Of a stretch of 64,000 bases of DNA, positions 1-9,600 are shown piece by piece. Made by a program: the position numbers and the translations under genes. Below the pieces are notes generated by a model. That model was not told the origin of the DNA, ran no database searches, and saw only the letters and a list, made by a program, of their open reading frames with translations. Each line of letters begins with the position of its first letter. Positions within the stretch are counted from its first letter, which is position 1. The stretch comes from Fragum whitleyi. Lineage: Eukaryota; Mollusca; Bivalvia; Cardiida; Cardiidae. The stretch is taken from the NCBI GenBank assembly GCA_948146395.1, contig OX411555.1, forward strand, positions 45,332,065-45,396,064, read 5' to 3'.

Positions 1-1
1 G

Positions 2-762
2 TTAAAACTTCAACAAAGGGAGAAGGAATTAGAAATTGAAAGAGAAAGAGCACAATTAGAAATTGAAGAGAAGGAAAGAGAAAGGCAATTTCAAAGGGAA
101 AAGGAAGAAATTGAAAGAGAAAGAGCACAAAGAGAAATTGAAGAAAAAGAAAGAGAAAGGCAAATTCAAAGAGAAGAAAGAGAACGAGAAGAAGAGAGAG
201 CAGAGAGAGAGAGCGAGAAAAAGAACGAGAATTTCAATTTCGATTAAAAGAATTAGAAATACAAGATAGAGCAAATCAGCCCAGATATATGTATAATGAC
301 CATTTTGATGTAACAAAACATTTTAGGCTTGTTCCTCAATTTCAAGAAAATGAAGTTGATACATATTTCGAACATTTTGAAAAAGTTGCAAATAACTTGA
401 AATGGCCAAAGGAGCAATGGACCTTACTTCTCCAAAGTGTCTTAGTAGGAAAAGCTCGCAATATTTATTCGCAACTTAGAACAGAACAAAGCAATGATTA
501 TGATACTGTAAAAGAACTCATTCTCAAAGGTTATGAGCTGGTACCAGAAGCATACAGACAACAATTTAGAAGTTGTAGAAAAGAATCTGGCCAGACTCAC
601 GTTGAATTTGCAAGAAACGAAGAAAAATTATTTGACAGGTGGTGCTATTCTAAGAAAATAGACCAAAATTATGATAATCTTAGACAACTTATATTAATTG
701 AACAATTCAAAAATTGCATTCAGTCTGACATTAAGTCACATTTAGATGAAAAAAAATGTTGA
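2..762 (+). pseudogene. gag: gag of copy 1, partial and frameshifted
   Basis: The window starts about 82 codons into Gag. The Glu/Arg/Lys-rich coiled coil is read from base 2 and ends at a stop at 245-247, because the GA-dinucleotide run near 202-213 is 2 bp longer than in copy 3. The capsid portion continues in a second frame: 289-762 is open for 157 codons from an internal ATG. This second part contains a region resembling the SCAN domain (Pro-Glu-Ala-Tyr-Arg-Gln-Gln-Phe-Arg, later a Leu-Ile-Glu-Gln-Phe block). It ends just after an A8 run that overlaps the start of pol. The frame break is seen directly; calling it inactivating is inference, because slippage on the GA run is possible. Confidence 0.88.
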
Positions 763-3700
763 AACTATACATGAAGCAGCTCGTTTAGCTGATGATTACT
801 ACCTTACACACAAAAATTCTTTCGTTAATAAAGCAAAACCTGCTTCCTCATATCCCCAAAATAAATCTATGTCTGGTGATTCATCTAGCATGTCTAGTCA
901 ATCGAATTCACCTAAACCAAAGTTTACTGGTGAAACCAATGTTCAAAATCCCTTATCTCGAGTACATTGTACTTTTTGTAAAAAACCAGGTCACCTTATT
1001 TCGGAATGTTTTAGATTAAAAAGGAAGAAGGAACTGAGTGCAGCCAAACCTACAGGGCTCACCAGCCTTCAGCCTAAATCACAGCCTTCTTTTGAGTTAA
1101 ATTCAATTGTTAAGGCAGAACCAAATTCTGATTCCTGTATGGAGATTTTTGAACCGTTCATGTTGGATGGTTTTGTATCACTTTCAGGTGATATGTGCCC
1201 ACCTGCCCCTATTAAAATTTTAAGAGACACAGGAGCTTCTCAATCTCTTATTTTAGCAGATGTTCTGCCTTTTTCTGAGAAGACTTCGTCTGGTACTAGT
1301 GTCCTTATTCAGGGTGTAGAGTGTGGTGTTATTAATGTTCCTCTTCATAAGGTTAATTTGTCCTCAGATTGGGTTACTGGTTCTGTGGTTGTTGGTGTTA
1401 AACATTCTTTACCATTTAAAGGTGTACATTTATTGCTAGGCAATGACTTAGCTGGAGATAAGGTTGTTGTTAATCCTCTTGTAACTGACACACCTAATGT
1501 AGGTCAAACAGATGATCCTATTTTGCAGGAAATACCTGATTTGTACCCTTCATGTGCAGTAACTCGGGGTATGGCTAAAAAAGCTTCCTTGAAAAATTCA
1601 AATGATATTGACTTAACTGATACTTTTGTTGGTCAATATTTCAATGACGAGATTAAAAAGTCTTTTAATCTTAGTCTGCCTGATACTCAGACAGACTCGT
1701 CAAAATTTTGTCAGTCATCTCCAAGGTCAAATGACCAAGGTCATGAAACGCATTCAAAGTCAAAGTTAATCCAGGAACAGCAAAATGATCCTGAGATTTC
1801 AAAGTTAATTGATAGGGCATTACCCGAAAAAGAAATGTCTCAGATTCCTGTTTGTTACTATAAAAAGAATGGTATTCTGATGAAAAAATGGCGACCATTT
1901 GATGTCCCAGCTGATGACGATTGGGCTGTTCATCACCAAATTGTTGTTCCAAAGTCATATCGCCATGAAATACTTAGTATAGCACATGAAAGTCCAATGT
2001 CTGGTCATTTAGGTGTAAACAAGACTTATCACAAGATTATGACTCATTTCTTTTGGCCTGGACTTAATTCGGACGTTTCCAAATATTATAAAAGTTGCCA
2101 CACTTGTCAAATGGTAGGGAAACCTAACCAAGTTATTCCAAAAGCAAGGTTACAACCCATTCCAGCTTTTGATGAACCTTTCAGTCGAATAATAATAGAC
2201 TGCATTGGTCCTTTACCAAAAACCAAGTCAGGTTCTGAATATTTGTTGACAATTATGTGTGCTTCTACCCGCTTCCCAGAAGCAATTCCTTTAAGAAACA
2301 TTAAGGCAAAGTCAATTATTAAGGCTCTTGTCAAGTTCTTTACTTTTGTTGGCCTTCCAAAATCAGCGCAGTCTGATCAAGGATCAAACTTCATGTCAGG
2401 CATATTCCAACAGGTTATGCATGAATTAGGTATCAAGCAATATCGGTCATCTGCTTTTCACCCTGAAAGTCAAGGTGCTTTAGAAAGATTTCATCAGACC
2501 CTAAAGAATATAATAAGGTCATATTGTTTTGATACTGATAAAAATTGGGATGAAGGTATTCATTTGCTATTATTTGCAGTCAGAGAATCTGTTCAAGAAT
2601 CTCTTGGCTTTAGCCCCTTTGAGTTAGTTTTTGGTCATTCTGTTCGTGGGCCATTAACAATCTTAAAAGAGAAATTTCTTGCTGATGATGAAACACCCTT
2701 GAACTTGTTACAGTATGTTTCTGACTTCAGAAATAAACTCTCTAGGGCATGTGAGGTTGCTAGGTCAAATCTTAAATCATCTCAGAGCAAAATGAAGGCA
2801 AGATATGACAAGCATAGTGTTGATAGGAAATTCGAACCAGGTGATAAAGTCCTTGCTCTTTTGCCAATACCTGGCCGACCCTTACAGGCAAGATATTATG
2901 GCCCATATACTATTGATAAGAAAACAAGTGATTTGAATTATATTATCAATACTCCTGGAAGGCGTAAAAATAAACAAATGTGTCATGTGAATATGTTAAA
3001 AAAGTATTTTGACAGAGATAGCTCTATTTCAAAACCGGTTACAGTTGTAAACACTGTCCCACAAGAATCAAATGTGATTGAATCAGAAGTTAATTCAGAC
3101 TTTAGTGAAAAATCCGTTCCTGGTCCACCTAAACTTGAGAACTCTGAAATACTAAAGAATCTTGACGACAAACTTTCACATTTGGAGCCATCTCAACGAG
3201 AAGAGCTGAAACAGTTGATTAATGAATATGAACACTTGTTTCCTGACATCCCAACAAGAACTGATAAAATATATCATAATGTCATTGTGGAAGATTCTCA
3301 ACCAATAAAACAACATCCTTATAGAATGAATCCAGTGAAACAAAAAGCCCTTCAAGATGAAGTGAATTACTTATTGGAGAATGATTTTATTGAACCCAGC
3401 CAAAGTAATTACAGTTCACCATGTATATTAGTTCCAAAGCCAAATGGAACATACAGAATGTGTACTGACTATCGAAAAGTGAACTCTGTGACAAAAACTG
3501 ACTCTTTTCCTATACCAAGAATTGATGACTGTATTGACAAAGTCGGTAATTCTAAATATGTCACCAAATTTGACCTTCTCAAAGGATTCTGGCAAGTTCC
3601 GCTCACTGATAGGGCTAAAGAAGTATCAGCATTTGCTACTCCAACTGGTCTGTACCAGTACAAAGTTATGCCGTTTGGGATGAAAAATTCTCCTGCGACG

Positions 3701-4555
3701 TTTCAGCGGCTTGTAAATATGGTTATAGCTGGCTTAGATGGCTGTGACGCATACATTGATGATGTCATCATCTATACAGATACATGGAGTGACCACCTTC
3801 AAAGAATCAAACAATTCTTCGACCGTCTCAGTGATGCAAAATTGACTGTTAATCTTGGAAAAACAGAATTTTGTCATGCTACTGTTACTTTCTTAGGACA
3901 TCTTGTGGCACAGGGTCAAGTTAAACCTTTAGAATCTAAGGTCAATGCTATCTCTGAGTTTCCTGTGCCTGCTACTAAAAAGCAACTGATGCGATTTCTT
4001 GGTATGGCTGGCTACTATAGAAAGTTTTGTAAGAATTTTTCTATAATAGCTGGACCTTTAACAAACTTATTAAAGAAAAACGTTAAGTTCAAATGGAATG
4101 ATAACTGTCAAGTTGATTTTGATCGCTTAAAAGCCATACTAAAGAGCACACCAGTTCTTTCAGCACCTGATTTTGACAAATGTTTAAAATTAGCTGTTGA
4201 TGCAAGTGATGTTGGTATTGGTGCTGTTCTTTTGCAAGAAGACGATGATGGTATAGATCATCCAGTTTGTTATTATTCTAAAAAATTAAACAAACATCAG
4301 AAAAACTACTCCACCATTGAAAAGGAATGTCTTGCTCTGATTTTGGCAATCCAACATTTTGAAGTTTATTCAACATCTGCAACTTCTCCTATAGTTGTAT
4401 TCAGTGACCACAATCCCTTAAGTTTTCTTCACAAACTTAAGAGTAAGAACCAAAGATTATTGAGGTGGAGTTTGTCACTTCAAGAATTTGATCTTGATGT
4501 AAGACACATTAAAGGAAAAGACAACATTATACCAGATGCTCTGTCAAGAGTCTAA
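746..4555 (+). CDS. pol: Gag NC-pol polyprotein (protease-integrase-RT-RNase H), copy 1
   Basis: A 1269-codon open frame, -1 relative to the capsid frame of gag. Domains in order: last SCAN-like helix at residues ~4-20; CCHC zinc knuckle C75-C78-H83-C88; aspartic protease motif D161-T-G-A; integrase zinc-binding H414/H421/C451/C454; integrase core D485, D544, E580 with the D,35,E spacing; GPY/F module at G719-P-Y; reverse transcriptase with D943 and Y1003-I-D-D; RNase H with D1152 and D1221, ending in a DALSRV tail. Integrase lying before RT distinguishes Gmr1-like elements from ordinary Ty3/gypsy. The ATG at 746 sits inside gag, so translation probably depends on frameshifting or slippage at the A8 run 749-756 rather than on this ATG. 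No internal stop is visible. Confidence 0.95.
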   Translation: MKKNVETIHEAARLADDYYLTHKNSFVNKAKPASSYPQNKSMSGDSSSMSSQSNSPKPKFTGETNVQNPLSRVHCTFCKKPGHLISECFRLKRKKELSAAKPTGLTSLQPKSQPSFELNSIVKAEPNSDSCMEIFEPFMLDGFVSLSGDMCPPAPIKILRDTGASQSLILADVLPFSEKTSSGTSVLIQGVECGVINVPLHKVNLSSDWVTGSVVVGVKHSLPFKGVHLLLGNDLAGDKVVVNPLVTDTPNVGQTDDPILQEIPDLYPSCAVTRGMAKKASLKNSNDIDLTDTFVGQYFNDEIKKSFNLSLPDTQTDSSKFCQSSPRSNDQGHETHSKSKLIQEQQNDPEISKLIDRALPEKEMSQIPVCYYKKNGILMKKWRPFDVPADDDWAVHHQIVVPKSYRHEILSIAHESPMSGHLGVNKTYHKIMTHFFWPGLNSDVSKYYKSCHTCQMVGKPNQVIPKARLQPIPAFDEPFSRIIIDCIGPLPKTKSGSEYLLTIMCASTRFPEAIPLRNIKAKSIIKALVKFFTFVGLPKSAQSDQGSNFMSGIFQQVMHELGIKQYRSSAFHPESQGALERFHQTLKNIIRSYCFDTDKNWDEGIHLLLFAVRESVQESLGFSPFELVFGHSVRGPLTILKEKFLADDETPLNLLQYVSDFRNKLSRACEVARSNLKSSQSKMKARYDKHSVDRKFEPGDKVLALLPIPGRPLQARYYGPYTIDKKTSDLNYIINTPGRRKNKQMCHVNMLKKYFDRDSSISKPVTVVNTVPQESNVIESEVNSDFSEKSVPGPPKLENSEILKNLDDKLSHLEPSQREELKQLINEYEHLFPDIPTRTDKIYHNVIVEDSQPIKQHPYRMNPVKQKALQDEVNYLLENDFIEPSQSNYSSPCILVPKPNGTYRMCTDYRKVNSVTKTDSFPIPRIDDCIDKVGNSKYVTKFDLLKGFWQVPLTDRAKEVSAFATPTGLYQYKVMPFGMKNSPATFQRLVNMVIAGLDGCDAYIDDVIIYTDTWSDHLQRIKQFFDRLSDAKLTVNLGKTEFCHATVTFLGHLVAQGQVKPLESKVNAISEFPVPATKKQLMRFLGMAGYYRKFCKNFSIIAGPLTNLLKKNVKFKWNDNCQVDFDRLKAILKSTPVLSAPDFDKCLKLAVDASDVGIGAVLLQEDDDGIDHPVCYYSKKLNKHQKNYSTIEKECLALILAIQHFEVYSTSATSPIVVFSDHNPLSFLHKLKSKNQRLLRWSLSLQEFDLDVRHIKGKDNIIPDALSRV
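749..756 (+). other. A8 slippery run at the gag/pol frame change
   Basis: Eight consecutive A residues lie 4 bp before the gag stop (760-762). A -1 shift here moves gag into the pol frame. The same A8 is present in all five copies (6621-6628, 23681-23688, 29607-29614, 35236-35243). The position is odd: the shift falls before the last SCAN-like helix and before the zinc knuckle, so unshifted Gag would lack nucleocapsid. Alternatives are polymerase slippage or one fixed extra A inherited by all copies. Confidence 0.6.
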
Positions 4556-4678
4556 AATTTTTAATTGTCTTATCTTTAATAAAACATTGAATTTAACAGT
4601 TACATTTCACTATATTTTTTGTATATATGTATGTTTGTTTGCATATATAACTCTTTTTTAATTCTTTTGATGAAAATT

Positions 4679-4931
4679 GTTTGTATTTTCATGCTAGATG
4701 TGCTGAAATGTTTCAACGAATCATGATATTATCAATTGTGTAAAGTATATTATCATTGTTTTATGCTAAAGATAATACAAAAAGAAAGATTTATTTCATA
4801 AACCTGTTTGTATTTTCATGCTAGATGTGCTGAAATGTTTCAACGAATCATGATATTATCAATTGTGTAAAGTATATTATCATTGTTTATGCTAAAGATA
4901 ATACAAAAAGAAAGATTTATTTCATAAACCT
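4679..4931 (+). repeat. 127-bp tandem duplication in the 3' untranslated region, copy 1
   Basis: Two direct units, 4679-4805 and 4806-4931, begin at the same GTTTGTATTTTCATGC start and end in CATAAACCT; the second lacks one T. The same duplication occurs in every copy (10551-10803, 27610-27862, 33294-33546, 39166-39418), so it pre-dates the array. It lies between the pol stop and the polypurine tract. No coding potential is apparent. Confidence 0.93.
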
Positions 4932-4946
4932 TTCTTTTTTTCTTTC

Positions 4947-4957
4947 AAGGGGGAAAG
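4947..4957 (+). other. Polypurine tract (plus-strand primer site), copy 1
   Basis: AAGGGGGAAAG directly abuts the TG of the LTR and follows a pyrimidine-rich stretch. It is repeated before the LTRs at 10819-10829, 27878-27888, 33562-33572 and 39434-39444. It is absent before the LTR at 21934, which confirms that LTR as the outer 5' end of array 2. Confidence 0.9.
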
Positions 4958-5081
4958 TGTTATATATAAACTATAAATAAACCTAGAAGATTTTAGATCT
5001 TTCTAGAAAGGCCTTTTAGAAAGTGATTCAGACTCTAGAGTATTCTTATGTTCTATGCTATTCCAGATTGTTCTATAGTAT

Positions 5082-5090
5082 TATATAAAG
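5082..5090 (+). promoter_or_regulatory. TATA box of the LTR promoter
   Basis: TATATAAAG lies 125 bp into the LTR. Equivalents are at 10954-10962, 22144-22152 and 28068-28076, and at the same offset in the other short LTRs. Transcription would start roughly 25-30 bp downstream; the exact start is not determinable here. Confidence 0.65.
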
Positions 5091-5361
5091 GGGTTCCTAC
5101 AGCATTCTTGGTTCACTTGATTTAGACTTATGGTTTCATTTAGTAGTACTGTGTTAAACTAAAAGGGGATTTCTTGTAATCTTAAAAGTGTGTTTGAAAG
5201 CGTGTTTAATTTTAAATTCAGATATTATTGGACTTATTAATTGTGGACCAGGAACTTAAATAAATTGGATCTAAAATTAAAACTTTAGGATTAAACATTT
5301 AAGGTATTGTAAATTGTTTTTGTATTAATTTCATATTGTCAATAATTCTGGTATTATTGTC

Positions 5362-5367
5362 AATAAA
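5362..5367 (+). terminator. Poly(A) signal in the LTR
   Basis: AATAAA is followed by a GT-rich stretch before the LTR end, as expected for the R/U5 border. A second AATAAA lies upstream at 5259-5264. Both are present in the other LTRs. Confidence 0.6.
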
Positions 5368-5430
5368 TATTGTTAATTGTAAAGTTTGTTGCTGGCTTCT
5401 TTGTTCGTGTTACATTGGCACGTAACAATT

Positions 5431-5442
5431 TGGGGGCTCGTC
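5431..5442 (+). other. Primer-binding site complementary to tRNA-Pro
   Basis: TGGGGGCTCGTC starts 3 bp after the LTR. It is complementary to the acceptor 3' end plus CCA of animal tRNA-Pro, the same primer class used by murine leukaemia virus (known biology). The match beyond about 12 bases is weak against the vertebrate tRNA. Equivalent sites follow the LTRs at 22493-22504, 28417-28428 and 34046-34057. Confidence 0.85.
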
Positions 5443-5627
5443 TCGAGATACGAATATCAGACAAACAAACAAAACAAAACAAATCAAACAAATTCTTTAT
5501 TTAAATCTGCTGTTCAAAATTATTTAAGAAATTAATTTCATATTTCAATTTTGATAAATCTAGAGTGCACTTTCACTATTATTTATCGAAATCTTACATT
5601 CTTATTCGAATACAGCAACAAGCTACC

Positions 5628-6634
5628 ATGTCTTTTGACTTCGAAAAATTTACGCACGAACCTTCCGTGGAGTTGTTGAATTTGGGTAAAAAGCCTGATT
5701 TGCTCAATCTTGCCAAGCATTATGAATTAAAAGAAGTCAAGTCCTCTTTGCGAAAGCATGAAATTAAGAATATTTTGGTTCAATATTTTGTTGATGAGGA
5801 CATTTTTGATGAAAAGGCTCTATCTCTCATTGTTGATGTTCCATCAGTTGCAAGCTCAAGAGAGCTTGAACTGTTAAAACTTCAACAAAGGGAGAAGGAA
5901 TTAGAAATTGAAAGAGAAAGAGCACAATTAGAAATTGAAGAGAAGGAAAGAGAAAGGCAATTTCAAAGGGAAAAGGAAGAAATTGAAAGAGAAAGAGCAC
6001 AAAGAGAAATTGAAGAAAAAGAAAGAGAAAGGCAAATTCAAAGAGAAGAAAGAGAACGAGAAGAAGAGAGAGCAGAGAGAGAGAGCGAGAAAAAGAACGA
6101 GAATTTCAATTTCGATTAAAAGAATTAGAAATACAAGATAGAGCAAATCAGCCCAGATATATGTATAATGACCATTTTGATGTAACAAAACATTTTAGGC
6201 TTGTTCCTCAATTTCAAGAAAATGAAGTTGATACATATTTCGAACATTTTGAAAAAGTTGCAAATAACTTGAAATGGCCAAAGGAGCAATGGACCTTACT
6301 TCTCCAAAGTGTCTTAGTAGGAAAAGCTCGCAATATTTATTCGCAACTTAGAACAGAACAAAGCAATGATTATGATACTGTAAAAGAACTCATTCTCAAA
6401 GGTTATGAGCTGGTACCAGAAGCATACAGACAACAATTTAGAAGTTGTAGAAAAGAATCTGGCCAGACTCACGTTGAATTTGCAAGAAACGAAGAAAAAT
6501 TATTTGACAGGTGGTGCTATTCTAAGAAAATAGACCAAAATTATGATAATCTTAGACAACTTATATTAATTGAACAATTCAAAAATTGCATTCAGTCTGA
6601 CATTAAGTCACATTTAGATGAAAAAAAATGTTGA
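5628..6634 (+). pseudogene. gag: gag of copy 2, frameshifted in the coiled coil
   Basis: I start at the ATG at 5628, which has a good context (gctaccATG) and begins the conserved Met-Ser-Phe-Asp-Phe protein. An upstream in-phase ATG at 5565 adds 21 residues and is less likely. The N-terminal ~60 residues resemble a SAP-type helix-turn-helix. Residues ~78-165 are a Glu/Arg/Lys coiled coil. The extra GA near 6074-6085 diverts the frame to a stop at 6117-6119. The capsid and SCAN-like part is open in another frame at 6161-6634, ending after the A8 run 6621-6628. Copy 3 shows the uninterrupted arrangement. Copies 1 and 2 share a TTC variant just before the stop, where copies 3-5 have TAC. Confidence 0.9.
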
Positions 6635-9600
6635 AACTATACATGAAGCAGCTCGTTTAGCTGATGATTACTACCTTACACACAAAAATTCTTTCGTTAA
6701 TAAAGCAAAACCTGCTTCCTCATATCCCCAAAATAAATCTATGTCTGGTGATTCATCTAGCATGTCTAGTCAATCGAATTCACCTAAACCAAAGTTTACT
6801 GGTGAAACCAATGTTCAAAATCCCTTATCTCGAGTACATTGTACTTTTTGTAAAAAACCAGGTCACCTTATTTCGGAATGTTTTAGATTAAAAAGGAAGA
6901 AGGAACTGAGTGCAGCCAAACCTACAGGGCTCACCAGCCTTCAGCCTAAATCACAGCCTTCTTTTGAGTTAAATTCAATTGTTAAGGCAGAACCAAATTC
7001 TGATTCCTGTATGGAGATTTTTGAACCGTTCATGTTGGATGGTTTTGTATCACTTTCAGGTGATATGTGCCCACCTGCCCCTATTAAAATTTTAAGAGAC
7101 ACAGGAGCTTCTCAATCTCTTATTTTAGCAGATGTTCTGCCTTTTTCTGAGAAGACTTCGTCTGGTACTAGTGTCCTTATTCAGGGTGTAGAGTGTGGTG
7201 TTATTAATGTTCCTCTTCATAAGGTTAATTTGTCCTCAGATTGGGTTACTGGTTCTGTGGTTGTTGGTGTTAAACATTCTTTACCATTTAAAGGTGTACA
7301 TTTATTGCTAGGCAATGACTTAGCTGGAGATAAGGTTGTTGTTAATCCTCTTGTAACTGACACACCTAATGTAGGTCAAACAGATGATCCTATTTTGCAG
7401 GAAATACCTGATTTGTACCCTTCATGTGCAGTAACTCGGGGTATGGCTAAAAAAGCTTCCTTGAAAAATTCAAATGATATTGACTTAACTGATACTTTTG
7501 TTGGTCAATATTTCAATGACGAGATTAAAAAGTCTTTTAATCTTAGTCTGCCTGATACTCAGACAGACTCGTCAAAATTTTGTCAGTCATCTCCAAGGTC
7601 AAATGACCAAGGTCATGAAACGCATTCAAAGTCAAAGTTAATCCAGGAACAGCAAAATGATCCTGAGATTTCAAAGTTAATTGATAGGGCATTACCCGAA
7701 AAAGAAATGTCTCAGATTCCTGTTTGTTACTATAAAAAGAATGGTATTCTGATGAAAAAATGGCGACCATTTGATGTCCCAGCTGATGACGATTGGGCTG
7801 TTCATCACCAAATTGTTGTTCCAAAGTCATATCGCCATGAAATACTTAGTATAGCACATGAAAGTCCAATGTCTGGTCATTTAGGTGTAAACAAGACTTA
7901 TCACAAGATTATGACTCATTTCTTTTGGCCTGGACTTAATTCGGACGTTTCCAAATATTATAAAAGTTGCCACACTTGTCAAATGGTAGGGAAACCTAAC
8001 CAAGTTATTCCAAAAGCAAGGTTACAACCCATTCCAGCTTTTGATGAACCTTTCAGTCGAATAATAATAGACTGCATTGGTCCTTTACCAAAAACCAAGT
8101 CAGGTTCTGAATATTTGTTGACAATTATGTGTGCTTCTACCCGCTTCCCAGAAGCAATTCCTTTAAGAAACATTAAGGCAAAGTCAATTATTAAGGCTCT
8201 TGTCAAGTTCTTTACTTTTGTTGGCCTTCCAAAATCAGCGCAGTCTGATCAAGGATCAAACTTCATGTCAGGCATATTCCAACAGGTTATGCATGAATTA
8301 GGTATCAAGCAATATCGGTCATCTGCTTTTCACCCTGAAAGTCAAGGTGCTTTAGAAAGATTTCATCAGACCCTAAAGAATATAATAAGGTCATATTGTT
8401 TTGATACTGATAAAAATTGGGATGAAGGTATTCATTTGCTATTATTTGCAGTCAGAGAATCTGTTCAAGAATCTCTTGGCTTTAGCCCCTTTGAGTTAGT
8501 TTTTGGTCATTCTGTTCGTGGGCCATTAACAATCTTAAAAGAGAAATTTCTTGCTGATGATGAAACACCCTTGAACTTGTTACAGTATGTTTCTGACTTC
8601 AGAAATAAACTCTCTAGGGCATGTGAGGTTGCTAGGTCAAATCTTAAATCATCTCAGAGCAAAATGAAGGCAAGATATGACAAGCATAGTGTTGATAGGA
8701 AATTCGAACCAGGTGATAAAGTCCTTGCTCTTTTGCCAATACCTGGCCGACCCTTACAGGCAAGATATTATGGCCCATATACTATTGATAAGAAAACAAG
8801 TGATTTGAATTATATTATCAATACTCCTGGAAGGCGTAAAAATAAACAAATGTGTCATGTGAATATGTTAAAAAAGTATTTTGACAGAGATAGCTCTATT
8901 TCAAAACCGGTTACAGTTGTAAACACTGTCCCACAAGAATCAAATGTGATTGAATCAGAAGTTAATTCAAACTTTAGTGAAAAATCCGTTCCTGGTCCAC
9001 CTAAACTTGAGAACTCTGAAATACTAAAGAATCTTGACGACAAACTTTCACATTTGGAGCCATCTCAACGAGAAGAGCTGAAACAGTTGATTAATGAATA
9101 TGAACACTTGTTTCCTGACATCCCAACAAGAACTGATAAAATATATCATAATGTCATTGTGGAAGATTCTCAACCAATAAAACAACATCCTTATAGAATG
9201 AATCCAGTGAAACAAAAAGCCCTTCAAGATGAAGTGAATTACTTATTGGAGAATGATTTTATTGAACCCAGCCAAAGTAATTACAGTTCACCATGTATAT
9301 TAGTTCCAAAGCCAAATGGAACATACAGAATGTGTACTGACTATCGAAAAGTGAACTCTGTGACAAAAACTGACTCTTTTCCTATACCAAGAATTGATGA
9401 CTGTATTGACAAAGTCGGTAATTCTAAATATGTCACCAAATTTGACCTTCTCAAAGGATTCTGGCAAGTTCCGCTCACTGATAGGGCTAAAGAAGTATCA
9501 GCATTTGCTACTCCAACTGGTCTGTACCAGTACAAAGTTATGCCGTTTGGGATGAAAAATTCTCCTGCGACGTTTCAGCGGCTTGTAAATATGGTTATAG

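Larger units (their letters stand above)
1..5427 (+). mobile_element. Gmr1-like LTR retrotransposon copy 1 (5' end outside window)
   Basis: Contains the end of the gag coiled coil, the capsid part of gag, a complete pol frame, a ~400-bp 3' untranslated region, a polypurine tract and the 3' LTR. There is no envelope-like ORF between pol and the LTR. The 3' third of pol carries the A-type variants shared with copy 3 (for example Gly-Tyr-Tyr near pol residue 1090), whereas copies 2, 4 and 5 carry B-type variants. Confidence 0.93.
4958..5427 (+). repeat. LTR shared by copies 1 and 2 (470 bp)
   Basis: Starts TGTTA and ends TAACA, a perfect 5-bp inverted terminus with the usual TG...CA. A polypurine tract precedes it and the tRNA-Pro primer-binding site follows after 3 bp, so it works structurally as both a 3' and a 5' LTR. 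It is the short form, lacking a 55-bp segment present in the LTR at 27889. It carries GTCAATAAA around the poly(A) signal, the variant that follows A-type pol copies. Confidence 0.95.

Noticed and set aside
56..316. Phe/Leu-rich minus-strand ORFs opposite the gag coiled coil (also at 5928-6188, 22889-23248, 28914-29174, 34543-34803)
   Set aside because: Antisense shadow of GAA/AGA-rich codons; it looks membrane-like only because of base composition.
4556..4957. Envelope gene between pol and the 3' LTR
   Set aside because: Only ~400 bp of AT-rich non-coding sequence with a tandem duplication; no ORF, signal peptide or membrane segment.
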